Below, in pieces: positions 24,610 to 36,416 of a stretch of DNA of 64,000 nt (positions are counted from its first letter, which is position 1; every line of letters starts with the position of its first letter). This stretch comes from Pseudofabraea citricarpa (Eukaryota > Ascomycota > Leotiomycetes > Helotiales > Dermateaceae): NCBI GenBank assembly GCA_029641185.1, contig JAPWGK010000005.1:1984001-2048000 (forward strand). Direction: 5' to 3'. The position numbers and the translations under genes were made by a program. The notes beneath the pieces were generated by a model. It did no database searches. It was not told the DNA's origin and was given only the letters and a program-made list of their open reading frames with translations.

Positions 24610-25839
24610 GATGCAAAAAGAATGAGATCAATAACTGGTGGATAAACGGACCAGCCAAGCTGGTTCTAAAGAGTGACTAGGAAACGGGAAAAGAATATTG
24701 ACATTGGTGTGGAACGAAAAGAGCGAACTATCTGGGGAAGGACTTCCTGATGTAGGATCTCCAGCACTCGCAAGAGATGATTAAATGATCCAGTACCGTA
24801 GTAATATGTGAGAACTGTGAGAGTTTCTTGGTTTTATTATCCTCGTATAATCCTTCGTGGCTTAGGGTTTTCGATTTGTTGTTATTGGGATCCAAAGCCA
24901 GAGGCTTTACCACATATAATAACATATCCGTTCGTGCCGTCATAGAGGTTCGCAGCCCGATCTTTCGTAACCATCTGATTTTGTCTTGGCCGAAACAACG
25001 CTATCAAAAGTGTAGCGAGCATCCAAACTTTCGTTCGCCTATCAGAGCTTGGACTGGCTGGTAATCCGGGTCTTTCGGTGTTGCACCTAGAATAGATGGT
25101 GATCCTCCAACTGAGCTCCAAGACTCCGGAGCGCCTTACAATCAAAAGTCCATCCTTCGACGTAGCCGTTAACTCTAAATCCCATCATCGTTGATCTTCT
25201 TTACGTCACAATACACCGTCTTGAGGCACGTATAGCAAGCCACAATCTTTTGTGTGCTTCAGGTTCTTTAAGGATCGGGATGAGGAGTGACAAGCAATCC
25301 TTTCAAATTTCCGTTGACGGGTCTTGAGAAAGGAAAGAAAAATATTGTACAACGATACCGCTCTGAATAGTTTGGAGTCGTGGTAATCGTTCGTATCTTC
25401 GTTCCGTTCGGTGCTGTTCTGCTCGCTTCTGAATTTAAGTTTCGAAGGATGCTCGGCTAAAGTCTTTCATAGTACATTTTTTATGCGAGAGCACCTACAG
25501 CCCCATGCTCAAATGCTTGTTAGTATACGCTGAAACAATGATGGCTGTGAAGAGAACGCCATCAATATGCGGATAGTAACCAAATCCTTTTGATTTGTGG
25601 TATGTTGTGAGATTTATGTTGAAGAAATTAGATTTGGTAGTACGAGTTCGTTAGTTGGCGCTGGATCACTCACCTTATAAACAATGTCCGATCCCACCCA
25701 ATCCACAAGTACACTTACTTCCTAGCAAGTCTGACATTCATTCTTCGTGGGCTATTAGTCCTGTCCGTTCATTGAGCATTGCGATTTATATATTTATTTT
25801 GAGATACCCCTTACCAAATCATCCTCGAATTTAGCGAAA
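24610..25839. other. Divergent intergenic region between two secreted-protein genes
   Basis: This 1.2 kb separates the start codons of the SGNH gene (minus) and the deaminase-like gene (plus), so it must hold both promoters. Open frames at 24728-25145 lack motifs and overlap on both strands. Confidence 0.45.
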
Positions 25840-26824
25840 ATGGCGGGCTCACAGCTCAAAATGTTCACAACATTATTCTTGCTTCTGAGTCTTATCTTAC
25901 CCATCCTTGCTCAGACCTTAGGTCTCAAACAAGATGAGAATGCTAAAGCTCGTGGCTACACCGTCTGGTCATCAAAAGCAACATATGATGCACCCACTGA
26001 CGATACAATGTTCAACGGCGCAGAGCTATATGGACTTGCAAGTCAAGCGTGGGATGAGATGATTGCAGACTTGACAGCGAAAGGACTTGCTCGAGAGGGG
26101 TGGCCAGCCATGATAGCAGCGATGACACATGGAAATGATGTCTACTTTTCTTCTTCTCTGAAAGGTGGTGCATTTATGTATCAATTTAATGAGAACGTGA
26201 AACCAGAGGTGTTAAATCGACTCCGACAATGCCAAGTAGGCCTTCAAGAGTCTACCTCGGACGATGTGAACACGGAACATAGGACTCGAGCATCTTGTGC
26301 GGAAATCATGGCTCTTCATCAGGTACGTAGCAAGATTTTCGAGCATTGATTCTTTCTAGAGTAGACCTGTTTTCTAACTACCTTTGATGCACTAGTTCTA
26401 TTCCGACCCAGATGTCGATCAAGCAACGAAGGATGATGCGCAAAAGGCAATCAGAGTTGTGGCATTTGGGCAGCCAACAATAAGCAACCCCAATATCCGT
26501 AAGAGAACCTTTGCACCTCCAGCATAGCCATGATGCTCTTGTGTCTTCTGAACGAGATACTAACTCATGAATCAATAGGTATTAAACCAGGTGCCGGTAA
26601 ATTACCCATATCCTTAGAGACCCCTTGAAATTACCCACTCTACTACATAACGTCTGCTAACATGAGACACAGCCCAAAAGCCTTGTGGAAACGCTGGTAC
26701 AACGACATGGGGATGTAAGCATTTTATGGAATCTGAGAACATTGGCGTTCCAGCAAAGGCGAAGCCAGTGATCAAAAGTCCAGCAAAAAATCCGGTTTCA
26801 ACTACGCAGATAAATATCTGCTAG
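25840..26824 (+). CDS. Small secreted protein with deaminase-like zinc motif
   Basis: A 251-residue predicted secreted protein made of four exons: 25840-26322, 26396-26498, 26579-26596 and 26673-26824. The third exon is only 18 bases; phases agree. The N terminus (from MAGSQLKMFTTLFLLLSLIL) is a clear signal peptide ending near LAQ. The middle has a GWPAMIAAMTHGNDVYFSSSLKG-type strand-turn-strand, then RASCAEIMALHQ (C153, E155), and later KPCGNAGTTTWGC (C206, C216). A Cys-Ala-Glu followed by a Pro-Cys-x9-Cys pair after a beta hairpin resembles the zinc-binding and proton-shuttle motifs of the cytidine/nucleic-acid deaminase fold, with Cys replacing the usual His. Known of that superfamily: several secreted or polymorphic-toxin members exist. 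Assigning this protein to it is inference; a cysteine-rich secreted protein of another fold is the alternative. Confidence 0.6.
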
Positions 26825-27132
26825 CCTTGTTAGGAGATGTGGATAGGTGTGAATGGCATCAGTCGGCAGATTCGTCATATTTGTAGTATGCATTTTAGCC
26901 CATAAAATAGTGATTCGCCACTTCAGTCATTTTTAGTGATTGTTCGAGAACCAAGGAACTTATATCTCTACAGGGTCAAGAATAACGAGTGAAGTGCAAC
27001 TGAAAACTTTTCTTGGGGTACTTGAAGCCTACAATCTGATGTCCAAATTTAGAGAATATTGGTGCTGCTAAGAATCGGCTCTAAAAGCGCACCGCATTCT
27101 TCTCGAAGTCGTGCAATTTTCGACTCAAGACT
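26825..27132. other. Short convergent intergenic region
   Basis: About 300 AT-rich bases between the stop codons of the secreted-protein gene (plus) and the F-box gene (minus). I see nothing beyond likely 3' ends. Confidence 0.5.
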
Positions 27133-28608
27133 TCAGGCATAGCGGTTCTTTATGACCACTTCGACTTCGACGTCAGTCAATGTACCCAAGCTCTGTAGTG
27201 ATGCGCCGAGTTTCTTTGCAGAACTTTCGAAGCTCTCGGACACATCAAGCTCAAGAGATAGCCGTTTGAGCTCCCGTGGTCTGGCTTGTAGGTAGTGTTC
27301 TATCTTACTCTCCAAAGCCTTGCCCTTAAGATACTCGCCCGAATCCATATCTAGCCAATCATACCATTGATATGCCCACCAACCTGCCATGTCGCTCGTA
27401 AGGCAGAGATACTCAAGACCTTCCGGGAGAACATCAACCAAGTTTACCGAGGGTTCGCAGTGCCAACCAAGGAGGAGCGGCCAGGGAATGCACAGAGACT
27501 TGAGCTGCACAAAATCTTGTAAAGATCCAAGAGAGCCATCTACACCCCACGGCCCCTGATTCTCGGTGTCGATTGCTGTTGACGTCCACATGTTGATCTT
27601 TAAATCTAGGTGCTGTAAAGACTTTTTGACCACGTGCAAAGACCTGCCTACCTCGGGCGCTTTAAGCCATGTTGAGACAGAATCGGCATCCCAAGTAATC
27701 TCACACTCGAGAAGTTCTAGGTTTGGACATACATGGAGCATCAAATGCAATGCTTCTTCGCTAATATCACATCGCTTGAGCAACAAGTTTTTTAGATTCA
27801 CTGCCAGAGGCGGTAGAGAGGGCCAATCCCGGGTGTGGCCACTGACAAGACAATTGAACTCGAGTGTCTGAATATTCGTTAGATAGAAGAATGGGAGTAT
27901 GTTCTCTAGGTAGACGTATGCGCTGTATTCCGAAGTGAAATCGCCTGGAAGATTCTCCCAATCGGCAACGACCCGAACAGAACGGAGACTCTGATATGGT
28001 ACAGCATGTTCGTATCGTGGTGTCGATCCTGATGCCAGACCCTGCCTAATGACTTCACTGAAAGCGATATCGCGACAAGGCTTTCGATTTTCGTACCGAT
28101 CATCCTCAGAGCAGCTAATAGCATCAAAATCGAGGGTCTGAATGTCCGTCAGACGGGTCAACCAAAGGGCGGCAATATAGTCGACATGGCCCATGTTCAT
28201 TTGCTCCCAATATGAGTCTGGAAGGTCGAGCTCCTCAAACCACCTTCTGATATGCCCCTTCTCGAACTCGCTGAGCTGGTGTGGTATGAAGTTGCTTGGG
28301 AGTTGCTTTGTCTGGCAACCTCGAATAGAAACGCTTTCCACAAGCTCGGCGTCACCGGGACATCTTAAGAGCCTTGACAAGTCGACCATGATTATGGTGC
28401 CACTCTGCTCTCCGCCCAGATCCCATTGTATTTCGCGATTGAGGGTCGGTGCCAAGATGCTTTCGAACAACTTGCAAACCGTTGAGAGCCTGTACAAGCT
28501 GCGGTGGCGCTTTGAAGGGTCTTCTTCCTCAGCGTACACCAAGTGGAGGATATGCGTAATAAGCTCTTTAGGAAGCGCTAGAAGATCAGGGAGTGATTGC
28601 GCTGACAT
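27133..28608 (-). CDS. F-box protein with leucine-rich repeat-like region
   Basis: Predicted substrate receptor of an SCF ubiquitin ligase, 491 residues in a single exon. The start I choose is the ATG at 28608 (MSAQSLPDLLALPKELITHI); the frame stays open further upstream but only from a non-ATG codon. Residues about 8-50 form an F-box (LPKELITHILHLVY, then RLSTVCKLFE...LAPTLNR). The rest has spaced LxxLxL units such as NLKNLLLKRCDIS and LELLECEI and SLQHLDLKI, consistent with degenerate leucine-rich repeats that would bind a target. Many ascomycetes carry expanded families of this type and the target cannot be inferred. It is divergent from cdc4, whose start lies 0.85 kb away. Confidence 0.8.
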   Translation of the reverse strand: MSAQSLPDLLALPKELITHILHLVYAEEEDPSKRHRSLYRLSTVCKLFESILAPTLNREIQWDLGGEQSGTIIMVDLSRLLRCPGDAELVESVSIRGCQTKQLPSNFIPHQLSEFEKGHIRRWFEELDLPDSYWEQMNMGHVDYIAALWLTRLTDIQTLDFDAISCSEDDRYENRKPCRDIAFSEVIRQGLASGSTPRYEHAVPYQSLRSVRVVADWENLPGDFTSEYSAYVYLENILPFFYLTNIQTLEFNCLVSGHTRDWPSLPPLAVNLKNLLLKRCDISEEALHLMLHVCPNLELLECEITWDADSVSTWLKAPEVGRSLHVVKKSLQHLDLKINMWTSTAIDTENQGPWGVDGSLGSLQDFVQLKSLCIPWPLLLGWHCEPSVNLVDVLPEGLEYLCLTSDMAGWWAYQWYDWLDMDSGEYLKGKALESKIEHYLQARPRELKRLSLELDVSESFESSAKKLGASLQSLGTLTDVEVEVVIKNRYA

Positions 28609-29460
28609 GGTGGGCTGGAGGTTGAGAAGGTCTCCTTTGAGGTGAAGGAGAGAAGCTGGGAAACATGAGGACAATGAGGTGCGGCGACGAACTCACTGCA
28701 TTGCGTCCAGAGGAGTGCCATCCTGGTTCGAGGCGCAACTGTAACTTACCTACCTAGGTACACGGTGTAAATAAGCTTTTTGTCTGCGGTCTTCGTCCTT
28801 CACCTTATTGCAGACGGCAAGAGACAGACAGAGAGACAGACAGAGAGACAGACAGACAGATAGACATCGCTTGCAGAAGATGGTATCCGTGATCAGAGTG
28901 GCGGTAGGAATGTGAGTATGTAAGAAAGTTGTCTCATTTGCTTGCAGCCTTGTCGAAGCCTCGTCTAGCCAAAGCGGCAAATGGGACGGCGGTGGCAGGT
29001 AGCCCGACACAAAAGAATCGGCAACCACAATCATACCTACAGATTCGACAAGTCGATAGCGACACCACAGCCACGCCGACACTTCTGCGTCCTACCTGGC
29101 CTGCATATAGATCTTGTGCATCACATCTCAACCTCAACCTCGACCTTTTCCCTGGCCCAGCGCCCGCAAAGAACCTGGGATCTGCTATCTCCCCGAAAAA
29201 CTCGGCTTTCAATCTGTGTAACCGCGGGCCCTCGATTCACGACGAACACGCACTCACGTAATCACAAAGTCCAGCAGATTTGGCTATGGTTCTATCGCCA
29301 AACATATAAACTGCTGGTGCTAGAGTACAGCCCGGCTTTCCACGCGTTTATATTTCGTGTCAGGAACGCGTTCGGAGTAGAGAGGGGCAAAGCTGCACGC
29401 CTGCTTATTTCGAGGCCTGTTCACACACCACATCCCGAGCATCCATAACACATCTACAAT
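28609..29460. other. Divergent promoter region between the F-box gene and cdc4
   Basis: The 850 bases hold both 5' flanks. They include a GACAGA repeat at 28820-28864 and a palindrome TACCTAGGTA at 28751-28760. Open frames at 28929-29448 on the plus strand end before the cdc4 ATG and look like 5' leader. Confidence 0.5.
28820..28864. repeat. GACAGA-type microsatellite
   Basis: Imperfect GAGACAGACA units in tandem, within the F-box/cdc4 intergenic region. Confidence 0.85.
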
Positions 29461-32400
29461 ATGGAACCAGCACCGCGAGTGCCAAACAAGCGTCGAGCTG
29501 CATCTGCGCAGATCACACACACTGCACCCTTACGACGGACTGCAGGCGGATCGCCGAGTCCTTTCGCCCCCACTAAAGATGCTATACAACATAATACCGG
29601 TACTCGACGCCCAAGGACGAGCCACACCGTCTCGGTGGGATGGGATGAAGGGGAAGACACGGTGAGTAGAACTTCAGCGAGGCTGCAGATCGAGCTTGCG
29701 GAATGCGTGGAAACCAAGACGGTCACAACCACAACGACCACCAAGAGATCATATCCTCCCCTTCTCGTCCGAGCACCGCAAGCTCTGGAATCACTCGACT
29801 CGAAGAAATACCCACTAGCTTCGAAACCAACTCCTCTCGAGCTTTCGAATTTCTCGTACGAATTTGATGGGCGCTTAATAGACTTCCGTGAAAATGATCC
29901 GCCTGGTTCTGGGGAGGTTTGTTGTACCTTTGCCCCCTTGTTTATGGATATTGACTTACCTGCTTCCCTAGTCTTCCCATATTTTCTCTGATGCAGATAA
30001 TGCCCTAGGTTCGCCAAAAACCGATTCGCGGATTGAACGATCAGGCAAGAAGAGAGTGCTGAATCATCAAGGACGATCACTGAGAGGTCTTACGGATATC
30101 CGAGCTAGGTCTCCTATGTCTGGACGCGGACATCATAAAAAGCATCAGTCAAATACAGGAAACCATTCTATAGACGAGGAAAATCCCTTAGCACGCGACC
30201 GAAGACCAAGACACAGTGCCCTTGGCTTAGCCACTGCATTTCAGCATGTTCTTCCAGCAACCCCTGACGCGTCTGAACTCGAACTTAATACATCTGGTCT
30301 GGCCCAGTGTTTGCGCCCATCCATATCAGCCAATGATTTTACGCCGAGGTCAGGGTTGAGCCAGAACGACTCCTTTGATGAGGCCCAAAGCCCGTCAGAT
30401 GCGCTCAATGCAGAGGTGTTTTCAAGCGCAGTCGCAACCCCTCCTATTGCTGAATCCGATTTGGAGCCATTTGAGGGTGTCAATACAGCCTTTTCCCAAA
30501 CCTCGGCTCAGCGGCCTACCTTGAATACTGTAGCTGCACAGAATGCTTCTCTGCCCAGCCCAGGATTATCACCAACCTTCGCCGCCGCGGAGATGGATGA
30601 TGAACCCTTCCCGAATCACGAAAATGACATTGATTTGGATGAAACTGCAGATGCCAGCTCGTCAACACAGTGTGGCGATAGCCAAGACACTCTCGACAGC
30701 GAAGATCTTCTCTCAGTTCCGAAAACAAGAAGTCTTGGTATATATGAAGACTCAGGTGACGTTTCGATGGCGCTGGAAGCACCGTCTATATTGAATACCC
30801 ACTCAATGATTGAAACCTTTGATTCGATGCCGGATGATATGAAGTCTTTCATGATGTATCAGTTCTTACGGCGGTGTTCTCGAAAGACACTGCATGTCAT
30901 TGCAGATGTGGTGAACCCTGCTTTGAAGTGTGATTTTCTTGATCAGCTTCCTATCGAGCTCAGCCTACACATTCTGAGCTTTTTAAACTATCGAGATCTA
31001 TGCCGAGCCGCACAGGTTTCCAAGCAATGGCGAAACGTTATCGATACAAACGAGACAGGCTGGAAGGAGCTCTTCGATCAAGATGGTTACACTTTACCAG
31101 CTGGAGAGCTTGAACGAGCCATTCACCAGGGCTGGGGATGGCAAGATCCTTTTGGCGCAGACGGTTGCGAGCAAGACCTTAGCGTTCGACGAGATACAGC
31201 AACTGATGCTGAGATGGCAGGCTCAAGTAACCATCGGTCCGAGAATGAGACCTCGCGCAAAGTTCGACCTACTACAAAGAGAAAGCGTCCAGTTGGAAAC
31301 TCAAGCTCGGATAGAGCTAAGCGACGTGCAGTAACCCATGAGTTTACCGGGAAAGCCCAAGATGCGCTTTCAAGATATCCCCATACTAACAATTTCCACA
31401 AATCCGAAGGCCCACTCACTGCTGCGAATGCTGCAGCTGTAGCCGTGCCTGATCCTCAACTGGGCTTGCCAGGATTACGAAAGCTGCATCTGTTCAAGTC
31501 GCTCTACCGTCGCCATTTCATGCTTAAACGAAGCTGGACAAACGGAAAAGTAGAACCACACCATTTAGCATTCCCAGCTCATCCAACCCACGTTATAACA
31601 TGTCTTCAGTTCGATGACGATAAGATCCTAACAGGTAGTGACGATACTCTTATACATATCTATGACACCAAAACTGGACAGCTACGAAAGAAGCTTGAAG
31701 GTCACGAAGGCGGGGTCTGGGCTCTACAGTACGAAGGCAACGTTCTAGTGTCAGGATCAACAGACCGATCTGTTCGTGTCTGGGATATCGAGAAGGGGCT
31801 ATGTACGCAAGTCTTTGGTGGACATACCTCGACAGTTCGCTGCTTACAAATTCTCATGCCGGTGGAAGCTGGTAGGACAAGTAAAGGAAAACTCATCATG
31901 CAACCAGAAAAGCCACTTATCATCACCGGATCACGAGATTCTCAACTCCGCGTATGGCGATTACCCGAGCAAGGCTCGAAGCGATACATACATGCTGGAC
32001 CACAGGCTAACGATGCCGACTGTCCTTATTTCGTACGGGTTCTGAACGGGCACAGTCATTCTGTTCGAGCTATTGCTGCTCACCAGGACACGTTGGTCAG
32101 TGGCAGCTACGACTTTACCGTGAGAGTGTGGAAGATATCTACAGGAGAGACTGTTCATCGTTTAACTGGCCACACAATGAAGGTCTATAGTGTCGTTCTA
32201 GACCACGAGCGCAAGCGATGTATTAGTGGATCGATGGACAACTTGGTAAAAATCTGGTCTATTGTTACTGGGCAATGCCTGTTTACACTGGAAGGCCACA
32301 CGTCTCTTGTAGGACTTCTTGATCTTCGCGATGAACGACTTGTATCAGCTGCAGCAGATTCAACTCTCAGGATTTGGGACCCAGAGAATGGGCAGTGCAA

Positions 32401-32777
32401 GAGTACATTAAGTGCCCATACTGGCGCTATTACGTGCTTCCAACACGATGGCCAAAAAGTGATATCTGGATCAGACAGAACTCTGAAAATGTGGAATGTT
32501 AAGACTGGCGAATGCATCAAGGATCTGCTCACAGATTTGAGTGGCGTTTGGCAAGTCAAATTTGATGAGCGGCGCTGTGTAGCAGCTGTTCAGCGTGACA
32601 GTCTTACATTTGTTGAGGTTAGTGTTAACTCCCTGCCATAAAACCTGATCTTGCTAACTTTCGCAAAAGGTACTCGATTTTGGAGCTTCGCGGGATGGTA
32701 TTCCTGCATCACAACGTGGATCTCGGATCTTGCTCAATAATGATATCGTCGATCGAATTATCGAAGAAGAATCATGA
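29461..32777 (+). CDS. cdc4: Cdc4-type F-box/WD40 substrate receptor of SCF ubiquitin ligase
   Basis: Cdc4 (Fbw7 in animals) binds phosphorylated targets such as cyclin-dependent kinase inhibitors and passes them to SCF for ubiquitination. I join 29461-29916, 29972-32617 and 32670-32777, giving 1,069 residues; the second intron removes a stop and restores VEVLDFGASRDG in the final exon. The N-terminal 460 residues are low complexity and Ser-rich. The F-box is at about 475-521 (LPIELSLHILSFLNYRDLCRA, then VSKQWRNVI). Eight WD repeats run from about 685 to 1030, each with the GH...W/G-S-x-D...VW pattern (for example GHEGGVWALQ, VSGSTDRSVRVWD, VSGSYDFTVRVWK). Eight blades fit Cdc4 rather than the seven of Met30/SconB. 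A basic patch KRKRPVGN...AKRRAV between F-box and WD repeats may be a nuclear localisation signal. Confidence 0.92.
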
Positions 32778-33997
32778 ACCAACTATATTGCCTTAATGAT
32801 AAATAATCCTTATAAGGAAACGGAATGGAGACGACGCGTAACGATAACGGACGGGCGGGTTGATATCACTATATGAATGTCGGGGTTATTTTTCTCTTTT
32901 TTTGTCTTTGCTGCCCGAGGCGTCCAAGGCTATTACGCGGGCACGAGATTATTCACGTCACCAATGCATAGCGAAAGGGGAAAAGGAGATTTGGAATTCC
33001 TGAAAGGTTTCTTGTTTTTGTCTTGTGTCTTTTTCTTCTGTCCGACGTAACGAAATGAGACGGAATGCGGGTATAGGGTATGTACAGCACAGGATCATGC
33101 ATGCGATTCATGATTCCCTGGAATGAAGGGACCTTGTTACAATTTTTTTTTCTTGGAAGGTGGTATGGAAAGAAAGAAGGAAAGGAAGAGAAGAGAAGAG
33201 AAGAAAGTATAGATAAACAACATACCACTTCTTGCTTTTTTTGCCGCCTTTCTCTCCCTCTTCTCTTCGTGAGGGATGCTTAATAGCTAAAAATCAATTA
33301 ATGAATAAACAAATACTTTGGCACACTTCGTATAAGCGTGAGGCTGATAGATGGGCTTTTTTCAATTCTTTTCTCGTCCCTTGAAGAGAGAGGCCTTCTT
33401 GTGTACATATGTGTGTATATGGTGTGCATGCGTGAACGGAAGAGATAATTAATGATAATATTACCTTCCAAACCCAACGTATAAATACTGTGGGATGCAG
33501 CGAACCGCCAGTGGAGTTTTCTTCGGTTTTACACTATTTAGGAGGGATCGTAAGGAGGATTCCCGGGTTATATAGCCGGCTAAGGTACCTACGTATCTAA
33601 TATAGCTCATACAGAACATAGAGGGTCAGGTGTCTCCTCGGCTCGTACGGGTTGTCGTAGTGCACATATCAACATGTGCATATTCTAACAGACAGGAGTA
33701 AAATCAAAATACAACGCTCTTCTCTTGTCGGTTCTCGATTTCTACAGAGAAGGCATCAGTCGTGGCTGGAAAGGGGTTTGGGTTTGGATTCATGGTGTTC
33801 AAATGCTAGGTAACATTATTTTAGTCTGTAAGCAGAGCCAAGAGTCAAGACAAGACAAGATCACATGTAGTATGAAATAGATAGATAGCGTTCTGAGTGA
33901 TTTGATTTTTCTAATTGGATTCTAGAATGCATTACCGCCCAACCAACCGTTGATCCTAGCATTTATTCATTTGCTTCATATTCTTCATTTATTCTGT
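32778..33997. other. Convergent intergenic region between cdc4 and aha1
   Basis: About 1.2 kb holding both 3' flanks. It has T-rich and A-rich runs, GAAAGAAGG-like purine tracts at 33165-33210 and AT-rich DNA after 33400. I see no coding signal. Confidence 0.5.
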
Positions 33998-35131
33998 CTA
34001 CAGAATTGTGCCAAATCTATCAATAATTAGCGTCACGTCTCAAGACATACATAAAAATAAACTTACCCAAAGGTGGTCTTGATGCTGCGGACATAATATT
34101 CACTCCAGTTACGTTTGGTGACCTCCTCCTGGCCAACAGGAACACCAGTCCAGCTGACTCTCATGACGGTAACGTTGTCAACATCATTTTGGTCGAAGCT
34201 GATCTCCAGGCGAGAGAAATGTCCCTTTGGCCATTGATCAAGTCTCCAGCTTTGGACAATCTTCGTTGGCTCTACCAGTTCAAGATACTCGCCAGATACA
34301 TTGCCGCCAAAGAGCTCAAACTTCCCACCTTTCTTTGCTCCCTCGAAAAGCTTTGGGGCAGCACGGGTAAAGGCAGAGATACGTTGAGGATCAGTGAAAG
34401 TCTTGTAAAGTTCTGAGGCTGGTGCACGGAACTCCTCCGTATCAGTCACGGTGGTAGTATTCACTGAAGAAGTACCAGCGTGAGATGTGGTTGTAGCAGG
34501 ACCCGCCGAAGCACCTGAGGTGTTGGTGGGTGTGTACACCTTAGGCGATGCCCATCCACCGGAAGGGTCGGTTCCAGGAGCATGCTGGATATCCTTGCCA
34601 TGCTCAGCAATTAGAGCTGGGCCGAGGTTCGCAAAGTGCTTTCGCAACTGAGGAACGATCTTGGCGCGTACTAGGTCTTTGACCGGTGCTTTCGAGTTGG
34701 CATCAGCATAGATATCTATGTCAAACTATGTTGGTTAGTGAAGCTCATGATATGCGCCCATGGGGACGATGAGACATACAACATACTCGTTTTCTTCCGT
34801 GTCGTGAGCGACCTCGGGGACAGTGATGGTGCCGCTGACATCCTCTTTGTCCTTGGTTTGGCCTGAGCTATTAGCATAAGGTCATGGAAAAAGTAGCGGG
34901 AGACGTACCAGAGTACTCAATCACGAGCTTCACATCAAAGATGGTAATGACCTTGCCTTTCCGCTGGTTGACATCACAGTCTCCGTCCATGCTGACCAAT
35001 TTGTCTAACTTGGCGGTAACACCATTCTCCTCAGCCTTGATCGACGTGATGCTTTCCGACAACCAGTCCTTGGTCCATGCCGACGCATCCTTGTTGACCC
35101 AATGCCAGTTGTTGGGGTTGTGAAGAACCAT
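33998..35131 (-). CDS. aha1: Aha1, activator of Hsp90 ATPase
   Basis: A cytosolic co-chaperone that binds the middle domain of Hsp90 and stimulates its ATPase. Four exons (35131-34909, 34862-34780, 34725-34067 and 34016-33998) give 327 residues. The N-terminal Aha1 domain begins with VLHNPNNWHWVNKDASAW and continues to LRKHFANLGPALIAEHGKDI. A linker rich in Thr/Ser/Gly follows, then the C-terminal AHSA1/START-like domain (ASELYKTFTDPQRISAFTRA, then VQSWRLDQWP and WTGVPVGQEE). The last exon is only 19 bases and supplies the residues FGTIL after TTFG; without it the protein would stop just after the donor site. The total length is normal for fungi. Confidence 0.95.
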
Positions 35132-36416
35132 GGTGGGCAGATAGATAGTCGGTGTAGTGGGGCTGCAATTGAGATTTCGGCTGCAATGGGAACTGCAGAG
35201 TTTGCGTGTTAGCAAAGATCACACACTCAAGACTTTAAGCAGATGGCATTGAATGGGTAAGAAATCAGAGAGAGGCCCGAAGGCGCAAAGCATTTTCATC
35301 GAAGACATGAGTACAAAATCGGTCTATGACTGGTGCCAGCTTGTGTATCATCATGAAATGGGCGTTGCGAGGTGGATGTGGAGAGGGTCCGTACGTACTT
35401 TCTTCTCAGCAGAGTGCTGCTGACTATCTCGTCATTAATTCAATTCAACTTCCAGAGGTGATGTGGGAGTTTAAAGAAATGGTGTGGATGAAGATGTGAG
35501 GAGCCTCACAAGCTTGAGAGGTCATCTCGAAGATTCCATCCTGCTTCGCAAATTCTCTGTTTTGAGTACAGCCCTCGGCAACGGAAGAACGTGCATTCCG
35601 GGCCAAGCGAGGGGCTAATTGTCCAATGGATCACGTGGATGTGGATTTGAGGCGGGTACTCGCAGTTTCGCATGTTCAACTCGCTCCGGGACCAAGCTTG
35701 AACATCTCTATCTTGACTTTTAAGCCTCATGTCGATTGCCTGATTCTGTTTGTTGCATATTATGGCGAAACATGTCATATTCCGAGACAGTGGTCCCTCG
35801 CAGCTCTCGAGTCCTACGTACTTCTAGAAGTACCGTACCGTAAGTAGTGGGACACGAGCTGATCTCCCGATCAGACATGGACATCCTCGTCGACGTCACA
35901 AATTCCCAGCGGTTCTGCTCCCTCGCCTAACAAGAGGTCTCCATCTTGCGCCATGAAGGGAACTTGTGTCGCTCGATCTTGTCCTCTAATTTTTCCCGCG
36001 GCCTCCATACTTATCACGAGCAGCAGTGGACCATTATTTATGGTACTTTGGTCTGCAACGTGATTGGAGATGGCACAAGGGAGATGCCGCGTTCTCCGAA
36101 ACATGGGTTGTACTTATGACGTTGAGGGCTCGAAGTTCAGATGCCAGCAACGATCTTGCCCTCCGATGCCAAAAAGCTTAACAAGCAGCATGGCCATGGC
36201 CGAATTTAGCAGATCGTCTTGCTCGGCACGTCAGGACTGCCCAGAAAAGGGTTGGCATCAAGCATAGCATTTCAGCCACATGCTTAATGTCTTGCGAGTA
36301 CAAATACTTTTTGTTCTGCTCGTTGCCATCACCCTGCGACGCGAAAAACATTCCATACAGTCGTTTTTTGTTTGTTCAACTTCTATACTCTTCCCTTCTA
36401 TCCGTCCGGTTTCAAT
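35132..36416. other. Divergent intergenic region between aha1 and a membrane-protein gene
   Basis: No gene is supported in these 1.3 kb. Open frames at 35506-35778 and 36064-36267 have no motif. The region near 36320-36415 is T/C-rich and fits the 5' leader of the gene at 36417. Confidence 0.5.

Noticed and set aside
28929..29448. Plus-strand frames just before cdc4
   Set aside because: They end before the cdc4 ATG without a donor site that joins it in frame; read as leader sequence.
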